Of a stretch of 64,000 nucleotides of DNA, positions 22,254-33,496 are shown in pieces. Position 1 is the first letter of the stretch; each line of letters starts with the position of its first letter. The notes under the pieces were generated by a model. The model was not told the DNA's origin, did no database searches, and saw only the letters and a list, made by a program, of their open reading frames with translations. The translations under genes and the position numbers were made by a program. The stretch is taken from NCBI RefSeq assembly GCF_000315625.1, contig NW_005434671.1:1041170-1105169 (forward strand), read 5' to 3'. The stretch is from Guillardia theta CCMP2712. Its lineage: Eukaryota; Cryptophyceae; Pyrenomonadales; Geminigeraceae.

Positions 22254-24254
22254 TCACTTCTTGCCTCCTGCTGCTGCTGCCTTACCCGGCTGCTTCTTCG
22301 TGACCTCCTTGATGACGCCGACAGCGACAGTCTGTCGCATGTCACGAACAGCGAATCTTCCCAGAGGAGGGTATTCTGTGAACGTCTCGACACACATGGG
22401 CTTGCTGGGCTGCATGATCACCATGGCGGCGTCGCCATTCTTAATCATCTTGGGCTCATCCTCAACTTTCTTTCCACTTCTGCGGTCGATCTTGGCTTCC
22501 AACTGCGCGAACTTGACGGCAATATGAGCAGTATGGCAATCCATCACGGGCGTGTAGCCAGCATGAATCTCTCCAGGGTGGTTGAGGATGATGACTTGAG
22601 CCTTGAAGGTCTCACAGCCAAGAGGAGGATCATTCTTGGTATCACCGCAGACGTATCCACGCTTGATATCCTTCACAGAGAGACCCTTGACGTTGAAGCC
22701 GACGTTGTCACCTGGCACCGCCTGTTGCAGCTGCTCATGATGCATCTCAACAGACTTGCACTCAGTGGTGACGCCAGCTGGAGCGAAGGTGACCGACATT
22801 CCAGGCTTCAAAATTCCAGTCTCAACACGGCCGACAGGAACCGTTCCGATTCCTCCAATCTTGTACACATCCTGTAGAACACAGTTGAGTCCACGACAAC
22901 AATGAGTATCGAACCATCACCTGGAGAGGAAGGCGGAGAGGCTTGTCAGTTGGGCGCTTTGGCGGTTCAATGGAATCGAGCGCCTGGAGGAGAGTTGGTC
23001 CAGAGTACCTGAAAGAAGAGGAGAATCAGCTGGCAAAGAAGCATGCATTTAGAAACTGACCATTTCTTCAAGGGGTGGTCAGCAGGAACTTCCTCGATCA
23101 AGTTCTCTCCTGTCCATCCTGAAAGAGGGATCTGATACCAAGGAGTGAGGCTAATCTCATGGAGGGAGCTAGAGCTATGATGCGCTTTTACCTTAGGGAT
23201 CTTGTCCGGGTTGTAACCGATCTTCTTGAGGTACGAGTTCATCTGACAGCACGGCATGAGGGCTGACGAAACTGCAAGAGAAAAGGAGAAAAGGCCATGG
23301 AGAAGGATACGAAAGGATCAAAGACGCCACGATCATGAGGTCGGGAGGAAGGTAAGAAGAAGACCTCCTTGCAGATCTCATCATAGCGATCCTTGCTCCA
23401 GTTGACCTGGAAATTCCTCGTGAGACCTTCATCGAGAAAACCCTGGTTTGAATCACCTGCTTATCATCCTGCTTGTTCAAACCAACAATGAGCTGCTTCA
23501 CACCTGTACAAATTCAATCAAATCATAACGACAGCACCGCCATCATTCACCGAGAGTGAAAGCCAAGAGGGCGTGCTCCTTGGTCTGGCCGTTGGTGGAA
23601 ATTCCAGCCTCGAACTCACCTGCACACGATTACAACCCAGAGCGGAGAGAGGAAGACGTACCGGGAGGAGAAGCAATCATCAGGATGCCAACATCGGCTT
23701 GCGATGTGCCAGTGATCATGTTCTTGATGAAATCTCTGTGTCCGGGGGCATCGATGATGGTGAAGCTGAACTTCTCAGTCTGCAAGGTGCCAGTCAGCCT
23801 CAAGCATGTCAGCAGCAGCTGACCTCACCTCGAACTTCCAGAGAGCAATGTCAATGGTGATACCACGTTCACGCTCGGCCTTGAGCTTGTCAAGAACCCA
23901 GGCATACTTGAAAGATCCCTTGCCTTTGTTCCAAGTCATCGCTCATGCGCTCAGACAAGTCACAATACCCATCTCGTTGGCCTCCTTCTCGAATTTCTCG
24001 ATCACACGCTTATCAATACCACCGCATTTGTAGAGCAGATGCCCGGTTGTGGTAGACTTTCCGGAGTCAACGTGGCCAATAACAACAATCGAGCAATGGT
24101 GCTTTTCCTTCCCTCCTCCCCTCAGGCGCAGCATGCTTGGAGAAGTACCAGAGGGGATCATGTTCATCCTATGACCCATGGCGCTGAATGTCCTTCCTGC
24201 TGCTCCCATGGTGGTGGCCAACCCCATCAAGAACAGGACAGCAACGCACTTCAT
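22254..24254 (-). CDS. EEF1A-like: Translation elongation factor 1-alpha with an N-terminal targeting leader
   Basis: The product is the GTPase that delivers aminoacyl-tRNA to eukaryotic-type ribosomes. About ten exons are separated by introns of roughly 45-90 nt; exon 1 is 23969-24254. The G domain is intact: [30 protein letters not shown], and NKQD at the guanine-specificity motif. Domains 2 and 3 lie in the long last exon ([41 protein letters not shown], ending AAAAGGKK). The protein does not start at the usual MGKEK: about 48 residues precede it, beginning [20 protein letters not shown], a signal peptide, then a Met/Ser/Arg-containing linker ending SMLRLRGGG. This is the arrangement of proteins imported through the ER into a complex plastid. 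With no clear Phe at +1, the periplastid compartment is the likely destination (inference). A cytosolic EF-1alpha should exist elsewhere. Confidence 0.92.
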
Positions 24255-25206
<952 letters not shown>

Positions 25207-25776
25207 ATGGATCGCCGTCGAAGCCCTCCCAGGGTGTGTTGCTGAGGTGGTAGGGAAGGATGGGCGCCTGAAAGTGCTGACAGGGCGACTACCGCGATCG
25301 CGATCATCCCAGCTATGACATGGGGAGGAGGGATCGTATGATGCCGCGCGATATGCGCTACGATCCCTACGGCTACCCCGGTGGATATGGGAGACGTTCC
25401 GATCCCCAGCAGGGCAGGAGGAGCAGGAGCAGAAGCTTGGACCGCGGGTATCGCGGACGCGGTGGGGGCTTCCGCCCAGCCAGAGGAGGAGGACGAGGCA
25501 GGGGGCCGAGAGCTTCAGTTGAGGACCTGGACCAGGCGATGGACAACTACTGGAAGAAGGAGGTGAGTTGATCCGCAGACTGTGCGTCCCTGACGAGCCT
25601 GTTGGGTGAAGGAGAACGAGGGAGAGGGGGAAGCCGGTGAAGGAAAGGATGCGCAGGAAGCCGATGCCAAGGATGAGAAGCATGAGCAGAAGCAGCATGA
25701 TGAAGAGCAGCATGACGAGCAGCATGACGAGCAGCCAGGGGAGGAGGAGGAAGCAGAAGGAGGAGGTGAGCCATAG
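25207..25776 (+). CDS. Small RS/RGG-rich protein with a FoP/ALY-type C-terminal motif
   Basis: Three exons, 25207-25233, 25284-25562 and 25612-25776, join in phase 0 for 156 residues. Exon 1 is MDRRRSPPR. Exon 2 has Tyr/Arg/Gly repeats (GYGRRSD, RRSRSRSLDRGYRGRGGGF), an arginine-methylation-type RGG region, and then ASVEDLDQAMDNYWKK. That last motif resembles the C-terminal LDxxLDxY element of ALY/REF and CHTOP (Friend of PRMT1) mRNA-export adaptors that bind the DEAD-box helicase UAP56. Exon 3 is acidic and His/Gln-rich (EQHDEQHDEQPGEEEE). No RRM is present, so CHTOP is the closer architecture. The role in mRNA export is inferred. Confidence 0.72.
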
Positions 25777-25972
25777 AGTGCGTAGTAGAGCCGAAGGAAG
25801 GCAGGACAAGTCACTATTTACAATCACCCAATGAATGCCATCGAATGGATCCTTTCGGCAAATACTCTCTACGATCATGATCCAGCAACCTCCAGCATCT
25901 TCAGTGGAGAACGGAGACGGAGAGGACAAGATGGTACGGCCGTTCCTGGTCCAACATCACGATAACTCGCTG

Positions 25973-28900
25973 CTAACTCGTCCTTACCGTTGAGAGCTTC
26001 AGGTCTAGCCCAACTCTCAATAACCTCACAGCATCTTCGGCCCACGGGCAGTGAGGAGATGTGAGGAGCTGGGGGTAGTTAGGAGTGCCGACGCTCTTCC
26101 TTCCAGCCTCCTTCCCTGCCGTCTCCACTCTGCTACCGTAGGCCTGAGCAAACCCAAGGAACTCCTGTGACTCGCGCAGTATCGCACAGTCTTGGCATCC
26201 CATCATGATGGCCTGAATGTAAAAGCAGCGTGAACGAAGAGAACAGGATGAGGAGAAAGGAGGAGAGCAGGATGAGGAGCAGGGCAGAGATGCAGAGGGG
26301 CAGGTGAGAGAGAGGAGAGGCGAGGAGAGGGAAAGGGAGCTGTAGACGGGAGACGATCACATGCTCAGCGCCCGTGCGGGAGGCGAAGCTTTCTCGAGGA
26401 AAGACAATAATGCGCTTGGATGCCACAAGCGCTTGTCCTATGAGAGGACCGGAGGAGATCGACCAAGTGTCGACCACGATGCTCACATGGCCCCTGAGAC
26501 CAGGAGGAGCGTCAGGGGCGGGGCTGAAGGAGAGCAACGAGAGCGTACAGGCGGTTCATGGCATCTACTTGCTGATCTGAGAAGGTACAAGAAGATGGCG
26601 AGTCAGTGACGAGAGGAGAGGTGAGGAGAGGAGAGGAGAAAAATGAAGCAGCAGAGAAGTAGAGAAGTAGAGGAGAGGACGGATAGAGGAGTGGAGGACA
26701 GGGGAGAGAAGCAGGGCAGTGGAGGGATAGGAGAGATGAGCATTGTGGTCCTCACCGACGCTGCAGACTGCATGCGAACTTGAACGATTGGAGCACAACT
26801 GGGGGAAGATGGCAGCCAGCTTGTCAACAGAGAGGCTGGGATGAGGAGGAAGGGAGAGGATAATGTTGCTTGACTTGCTCAGGCTTTCATCCACAACTTT
26901 CACAAGCTGATTGAAAGTCGTGAGATAACAAGCGCTCTCTTCCCCTTCTTCCTGGCTCAACACTTCCTGCCCTCTCCCACTTCGCTCTCCTCTCTCTTCT
27001 CCTCCCCATCCTCCTTCCTCCTCCCCATCCTCCTCACCCTCCTGCCTCCTCCAGATTCCGATGACTACCTCGTGAGATGTCGCTTGTGGAGGACCAAACA
27101 TTCCAAAAACCGTTCGATTCCTGCCAAGACGTTATCGACCTCCTCCCTCTCCGAGCTCCTTCACTTGTCATCTTCTCGCTTCTCCTCCTCGTGTGCTGCC
27201 GGCACACACGTGACGTGCGTGGAGCCGTGGAGGATCCTCGAGACGCAGGGAGGAAGATAACCTGACGGGAGGAGCAGGAGAGGACAAGGGCAGCGAGGAG
27301 AAAGGAAAAATTTCAGAGCGGCTCGAATGAGGATGTAAAGGGCAACCGAAGGTGTTGTAAGACAGCTTCTCCTTGTACAAGTGCTGCAACTCCGGCGGAG
27401 CAGAAATCTGTCGGAGGGTTCACTCTTGCAGAGCAGGGAGGGGACACGAGGACACGCAAATGACTGTTATCAGCACAAGGACCGCTGGCGTCACCTTGCC
27501 AGCAAGCAAGAAGTCGACGAGAACTTCACTGCCCATGGAGCCTCGATGGCCCAATGCTGTTACTTGAAGCAGACAGGGTCTGTGCGCCAGGATCTCGTTG
27601 CGGTTCCTTCCAGCAGTCAGAGAGGCAGGCAGGCAGGGAGTCAGGGAGGCAGGGAGGAGGAGGAATCATGAAGTTAAAAATCAGATGGATCAGGTTTGCG
27701 GGAAGATCATGTAGGGGAGGAGGAAGATGGCTGTGGGTGGCGGATGGTGGGTGACATGTTGAGCAGCCAGAAACACACATGACTACGAAAGATGGCATGA
27801 CATGTGATATGATATGATGTGATGTGTGGTGATGAGACGAGACGAGAGCAGATGCGATGGGATGGAAGGGAAGGGATGAGAGAGAACTGAAGGAGCTTAC
27901 TCACCGACGTTTCCATCCATCAAGGTTGACGAGAACGTGAACTTGGTCCTCATTGATCCTCCGAGCATCCTCGTAAGAGTTAGCTCGACCAATAACCACC
28001 TGTGAGATGTCATCGGAGAAACATCATTAGCTGTTGAGATTTTTCATCACCTCTCGCAGCTTGTTCGGCCGGTGTCCCAGCTCATCGAAGAAATCAACAG
28101 ACTCGCTCGTCTCCTCCCCTTCCTCACTGTCCACAACGGGATTCTTGCACCAGTCGTACAGGATCGTCTCATGCAGATGTCGCAATGAAGCCTGATTGCT
28201 CGTTGTCACTCGCAGAATGCTGATCAACGCGCTGATATCTGCTCCTCTCATCTCTTGGCTGTTGGGATCACCAAAGTCAGAATGCTTCATCGCCCACTGC
28301 CTCTCGTTTCCTCCTTCCCTCTCCTCCTCCTCCTCCTCCTCCTCTCCTCCTCCTCCTCCTCCTCCTCCTCCTCCTCCTCCTCCTCCTCCTCCTCCTCCTC
28401 CTCCTCCTCCTCCTCCTCCTCCGTGTCTGGCTCGCCTGCAAAGGAGGAAACCCAGTCGCAGGGCAGGTGGAGCAGAAAAGTGCGACGGGATCAAAGAGGG
28501 AAGATGCTGAAAGATCGAGTGAGTCCGCTGGACTCTGTAAGGAACGACTGGTCAGAGGTGGAGGAGACGGGGGGTGGGGGGCAAGGGGGCAAGAGGAGAA
28601 GAGGAGGCGACGAGAAAGGGAAAAGGGGAGGAGAGGAAGGGGAAAGGAGAGAAAGAGAGGGAAGGAGGAGAACACAAGAACAAACAACAACAGAAGATGC
28701 AAAACAACAGACAACAAAAAACGTCGAAACCAGCTACAGAGGAACCTAAAGAGCTACTGGCTCCCTCCCCAAGGCGCAACCCTCTCCCTCTCCTTCCCCC
28801 TTCCCTACTCCCCCTCTCCCTCTCCCTCACCTCTGCATCGCATACAACTCCGTCATCCTTGCAAGTCGTCGCTGGTCAACATCGAGGTGCTGGACCATCC

Positions 28901-30361
28901 ACGGAGGGCTGGACTCCTCCTCCAGCATCACCCCCACCTGACTCAAGTCCTCTATCCCAGCTGTGAGGTCCAGGAGGCATGCTCTGGTGTACAGGCTGTC
29001 CATCTTGACGGAGCTCATCTCAAGGGAAGGATTCATCTGGTTCACCTCATCACACACTTCAACGCGCATGTCAAATTCCTCGCCTCCATGGCGGCGGAGA
29101 AGGAGGAGTTAGCCTCCGCAAACAGCCCCAGCAGCATCTCAGCAGTTCCAAGGTCGACGAGCTGCCAGGGATCTTGCTTGCACTCGTCCGGCCGGGGATG
29201 AAACGTGCATTCACAGCGATGAAGCGCCGTCCTCAAGACCGTGAGGGCATCTGCGTACCTGCCGAGCTGCAGGGCCGTCAGTGGGAGCCGCTCGACCCTC
29301 CTGCTCACCTCTAGGAGCATGCGGCCCAAGGAAGAGAATACATCGCATCCCCCGTAAAGAGATTGTTTTGAGATGAGGCTCGTAGCCGTTCGCATCGCAT
29401 CGATGGCACACTTGTACTCCTCAACCTCGAAGCATTCTTCTCCCAGGTACCGATGAGCGTCCGAGTTGTTGGGATTGATCAACGTAGCGTTAGCAAACGA
29501 CTCTGCCGCTGCCCGATGCTGCTCAAGGCGAGCATAGGCCCCTCCCAGGTAGAACCAGGACTCGAAGGAGGAGGGCTCTACTTCCGCAGACAGCCTCAGG
29601 AGCTCCACTGCCTCACTCGCATTGTTTGCTCGAAGGTAAACACCCGCCAGGTTTCGCAGGACGGCAGGATGATTCCGCTCAATGCTGAGCGCAAGTTTGA
29701 AGTTGTAGATCGCCTCCTCGTCCTTCATCATGTCATAGTACAAGAGTCCCATCGAGTTGTACACTGCCCACTTGCTCTTTCCCTTCCTCGTCTTCACAAC
29801 CTTCTGGTACGCCGCTATCGCTTCCTCTGCTCTCCCTACCTGCACGAAGGAGGTGGCTGCGTTGTAGTAGTTGCGCATGATGTCCTCCTCCTTATCTTGG
29901 CTCTTGCCTCCCTTCTCAAACAGCTCTGCTGCCAGCAAGAACTCATCCGCCGCCTCCGTGAAGTTGTGCCCCTGAGCGAGACGCTCGGCATGAATCGATC
30001 TCAACATGGGGTCCCGAGGAGCGAGAGAAAGAGATGCGCGGAAAGCTATATCAGCATCCTCGGTCTTGTTCACGTCCGTGTGGGATCGGAAGGCCCAGTA
30101 GTGACAGGCGCAGTTGTCAGCAAACTTTCCCTCCTCGACGCCATTACAGCTGCCCTTGAACCATGCCGATGCCTTCTCCCCTTCGTTGGCGTAAACCAGT
30201 TTCATCCCCTCCACGATCATCTCTATCTCTGCTGGAACCAGACATTCTTCGCGTCCTGCTCTCTCTCCCCCCTCCTTCGCTGTCTCGCCATCAGCAGGTG
30301 CGACGGAGGCAAGCAGGGCGGAAGAGAGTAGGCAAACCAGGGCAGCCACAAACCTCCCCAT
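25973..30361 (-). CDS. TPR protein with a divergent GT41 (OGT/SPINDLY-type) glycosyltransferase domain and signal peptide
   Basis: The first exon starts at ATG 30361 with MGRFVAALVCLLSSALLASV, a signal peptide, then about ten TPR units (AVYNSMGLLYYDMMKDEEAI, AVLRNLAGVYLRANNASEAV, SWFYLGGAYARLEQHRAA). Later exons give GT41 landmarks in order: ALRLGF (28460), SDFGDP (28280), VVIGRANSYED and QVHVLVNLDGW (27990-27910), NRNEILAHRPCLLQV then GHRGSMGSEVL (27605-27520), ELQHLYKEKLSYNTFG (27410-27355), TTFNQLVKV (26920), GPLIGQALVASKRIIVFPRE and SFASRTGAEHVI (26450-26350), and LGFAQAYGSRVE near the end. GT41 enzymes add GlcNAc or fucose to Ser/Thr and are normally nucleocytoplasmic. The secretory leader is unusual, and the HTT motif expected before the last block is not visible. 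The last exon and stop are uncertain. The TPR and GT41 parts are joined by a 35-nt intron at about 29025. Confidence 0.7.
28318..28422. repeat. (CTC/GGA)n tract, apparently coding poly-Gly/poly-Glu
   Basis: This is a 105-bp trinucleotide repeat. On the minus strand the frame stays open across it and encodes about 27 Gly and 8 Glu between the ALRLGF and SDFGDP landmarks of the GT41 domain. No GT-AG pair that keeps frame would remove it as an intron. Confidence 0.75.
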
Positions 30362-30581
30362 GCCCCTCTGACCCTAGACGGGCAGCCAGTGAGGATGGAG
30401 AGGAGGAAGAAAGGGGAAGGAGCAGATAAGGGGTCGGATAAGAGTCAAACGGAAGAAGCTAGTGATGTGCAGAGGGGGTTAAGGGGAGGCAGAGAGGAGT
30501 GATAGAGAAAAGTCGGAGAGGGAGGAAGGCGGGGAGAGGAGGGTCAGTGAGCAAAGGGCAAGGAGCAAGGAGCAAGGAGCG

Positions 30582-31325
30582 ATGTTCAACTTCTCCTCAG
30601 CAGTAGAGGAAGCAAGCTTGCGCCATCTTCGAGCAACGCGCCGCCGTCTTGTCGCCTTGCCGGCATACCGCAACTTCCAGGTCGCAAATTTCAGTGATGA
30701 GGCGGATTTGTTGCTCCTTTCCCTCCAGCAATGGCTTCGGGCGCCGCCGTCCATTGCTCGCCTCCCTTCCTGTTCACTTCCTCCCTCATACCCTCGTCCT
30801 CCTCTCCCTGTTCCTCGTTCCTCCAACGCTCAGCTCCTCTCATCCCCTCCGTCCTCAACCCCGACTTCCTGCTCCTGCTTGCGCCAGCAACCTGATCCCT
30901 GCGCACAACCGAACACAGTCACCTTGTGGGTTCTTGCTGCGTCATCTCAAGGCGCCATGCTGCTGGTGCTCGGATTCCTCTCTCTCTCCTTCATCGGCAT
31001 GTTTGCCTTCTCCGTCCTGGTTGCGATGACGATCAGCGCGCCATGCTGCCTCATCGCCTGGCCCATCATTTTCGTTTGTGTTGCATTCCTGCTTCCATTA
31101 ACTCTCGCCGCATTTCTGTCCCTGGTATCAGTCGCGTTCATCCTCAAACTCTCCTTCTTCTCCTCCTCCAAACGAGCTGAACCATCCCAGGGAAGGCTGA
31201 CGGCTGTGTCAGCGGATGATTCGCACATTCGAGCCCGCATCAAGTTGCTGATGGAGAAGGCAAGGAGAGCTCCGGCGCTGATGATCTTTTTCGGGGGGCT
31301 GCCGACTGCTGGTTCTCACAAGTGA
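30582..31325 (+). CDS. Hydrophobic hairpin membrane protein, unknown function
   Basis: ATG at 30582 starts a 247-residue open frame. Residues 1-125 are polar and Pro/Ser-rich. Residues about 126-195 are three closely spaced hydrophobic segments (AMLLVLGFLSLSFIGMFAFS, ISAPCCLIAWPIIFVCVAFL, LAAFLSLVSVAFIL) separated by only a few residues. The tail is basic (SFFSSSKRAEP, LLMEKARRAP). Short-loop hairpins of this kind occur in lipid-droplet proteins (oleosin, LDAF1/promethin) and in reticulon-like ER shapers; the match is topological only. The Ser/Pro-rich stretch at 30760-30900 may be an intron. The gene is divergent from the GT41 gene, with 220 bp between starts. Confidence 0.55.
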   Translation: MFNFSSAVEEASLRHLRATRRRLVALPAYRNFQVANFSDEADLLLLSLQQWLRAPPSIARLPSCSLPPSYPRPPLPVPRSSNAQLLSSPPSSTPTSCSCLRQQPDPCAQPNTVTLWVLAASSQGAMLLVLGFLSLSFIGMFAFSVLVAMTISAPCCLIAWPIIFVCVAFLLPLTLAAFLSLVSVAFILKLSFFSSSKRAEPSQGRLTAVSADDSHIRARIKLLMEKARRAPALMIFFGGLPTAGSHK

Positions 31326-31421
31326 AGCTCGTCCTACAGCACCTCTCAGCAGGACTAGAAGGACAAGGATTGGAGATCAAACGAAAGGCCCAAGTTTTCA
31401 ATGCAACCCATTGGCAAGGTG

Positions 31422-31490
31422 GAGACCTTGTTTATGTTTCAAAGATTGAGACCTTGTTTATGTTTGAAGATTGAGACCTTGTTTATGTTT
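31422..31490. repeat. Three tandem copies of an 18-bp motif
   Basis: GAGACCTTGTTTATGTTT occurs at 31422, 31448 and 31473, with spacings of 26 and 25 bp, between the convergent hairpin-protein and NOTUM-like genes. It could be part of a 3' UTR or terminator region. Confidence 0.9.
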
Positions 31491-31543
31491 CATGTTAATG
31501 TTCAATCATTCTCGGAAAAATCATCTCTTGGCTAGGGAGAGAA

Positions 31544-33496
31544 TCACCAAGATTGAAGCAAAGAATCGATTTCCGTCCAGAATCGCCTCAACACAGCTTC
31601 CTCAAGGACTCTTAGTCGCCCTCTTTCCCTCCGCCTGTGCGCCCTCCTGCTCCTCTGTCGCTGTCGCGCGGGGGCATCGGAGGGATCGAAGGCGGGGCCA
31701 GTCTGACAGGACGGGTTGCACATGCTGCCGCATCGGTCGAAGAGAACTTTCGGTCCTTCAGAGATACCCAGCCAGTTAGCGATGACGTCCTTGAAGCCCA
31801 GGCCGTCGATGACGGGCTGACAAGAGCGTGAGCAGAAGCTTGCGTCTGCACACCTTTCTCACCTGACCCACTGTGAAGTTGTCGTGAATGAAGCAGGCGG
31901 GAGCAAAGACTCCGTTGTGCTTGACGTCAGAGGAATAAAACTGCTTGCAAACGTCACACAAGAACAAACATACTGCTCTGAAACAACGCACAGCATGCAA
32001 GGCCTGTGTCATATTCTGTTGATATTCATGGATGTAATCGTAGACTTCCTTGGACCAATAACTAACACTCATGGGGATGCGATTGTGCCATTGCAGTTGC
32101 TGTTGTTCCTAGTTACCACATTATAGATGCAGGAAAGAGAATACCGCTTGATCGGACAAGGATTCAGCAGCGAACATCGGCGATTTCACAAATGGAAACT
32201 ATAAACCAGATTAGAGACCATGATCCCACCTCACTATGTTCGCATCCACCGAGTAGTTGGAAACCATACAGGCCCACGAAAAATTCCCAAGAGCGGTGGC
32301 GCATTCCTGATTCATGTAAGCGTTCCACAGCTTCACCTGTCAGAGGGTCAAGGAAACTTTCGCCCTTTCCCGTCTACTCACGTAGTTGGCCCATGAAGAC
32401 TCGGTGAAGTCTGACAGCCCTGCATCCATCGCGTCAATGTCGGCCAACGAACTCGAGGGAAGAACCAAAGGAAGGATCCTCTGCGTGAGGCCCATCATAG
32501 GGATATGAGAAGGCATAGTAGCCGGCGATGGCAACTCCTACAACTTGAGCCTTCTTGTAGCGTTGCGCCAGCATGTCCACGTGCAGCCAGACGCCCATCC
32601 CTCCTGCACTGTTGCCTGCAGTTGATGTGAGGAACCCGACGTGGTCAGATAGCAAGTCAACCCGACAAGATGATCAGTTCTGCATCTGCAAAGACAGTAA
32701 GCTTGCCATCTTGATCGAGGAATTAACAACTCACTCTTCAACCCGAGATCGTCGAGCCTGTTCAAAACGGCCTTGAAGATGAAATGCCCAGCATAGATCA
32801 CGTTCAGGTTTCCTGTCAAACTTGGAGAGCGTTACAGACATGACAAGTCACATGACGTGATATACTTGGTCCAGTTTGTCTGCCGACCAGACCAGAGATC
32901 TTGCGAGCAGTATGGAAGCCAAACATGATTGAAGCCAAAGAAGTCTGGGTTCGAATCCGAACTCCCATCGCACAGCCACCACCCAAACTTTCCCCAACTC
33001 GCTTCCACTGATGACTGGTTTGCACATCCCGAAGAGTCCCATGTGAGGTTGATCTCCGGGGGAAAGAACTTTGATGACGCCAACGGCTGTTCAAAAGCCT
33101 TCACAAGGGTGAACCAACCGAAGGCAGCACAGAACTCACAGCATTCAGCTTACGCGAACACTCGCTAGCAGAGACGCATTCTCCACCTGACAAGAAACCC
33201 TGAGATGAACATGTGACGCAGAAAAACGAGCACCTCCTTGGAGATGTATGATCCAAGAGTTCTTCTTCGAGGCCAACTGCGAGGAACGAAAGTAGAAACC
33301 CGCGTTTGATCCATCCAGGCATCTTTTGCACGCACAGGAATCTCAGCGTATGCCCGCTTGCAGCACAAGCTCGTTGAGGTGAAGGTCCTGACCTTGCAAG
33401 AGGATCGTCCAAAAGTCTCAGACGAACAGCTTGGAGAGTCGCCTGCGGAAGAACGAGCACGAGGAAGAGCGCTACTGCTCCGCTCGTCGCCTTCAT
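31544..33496 (-). CDS. NOTUM / pectin-acetylesterase family secreted hydrolase
   Basis: The product is predicted to be an alpha/beta-hydrolase carboxylesterase acting outside the cell or in the secretory pathway. Start ATG 33496 gives the signal peptide MKATSGAVALFLVLVLPQA. Family blocks follow: CLDGSNAGFYFR, WIIHLQGGGECVSASEC (oxyanion region, formed across a splice at about 33205), HVWLPYCSQDLWSG (32945-32900), LILSGGNSAGGMGVWLHVDM with the nucleophile Ser in GNSAGG (32640-32570, also formed across a splice), and CFIHDNFTVGQ near 31890, which supplies the catalytic His. About nine exons are visible. The last encodes a basic tail ending FWTEIDSLLQSW. NOTUM removes lipid from Wnt in animals and plant homologues deacetylate pectin; the substrate here cannot be told from sequence. 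Confidence 0.85.

Noticed and set aside
24105-24140. Ubiquitin fusion suggested by LRLRGG in the EF-1alpha leader
   Set aside because: Only the terminal motif is present; the preceding 40 residues are a signal peptide, not a ubiquitin fold.
29453-30331. 292-codon plus-strand open frame
   Set aside because: It is antisense to the clear TPR repeats of the GT41 gene.
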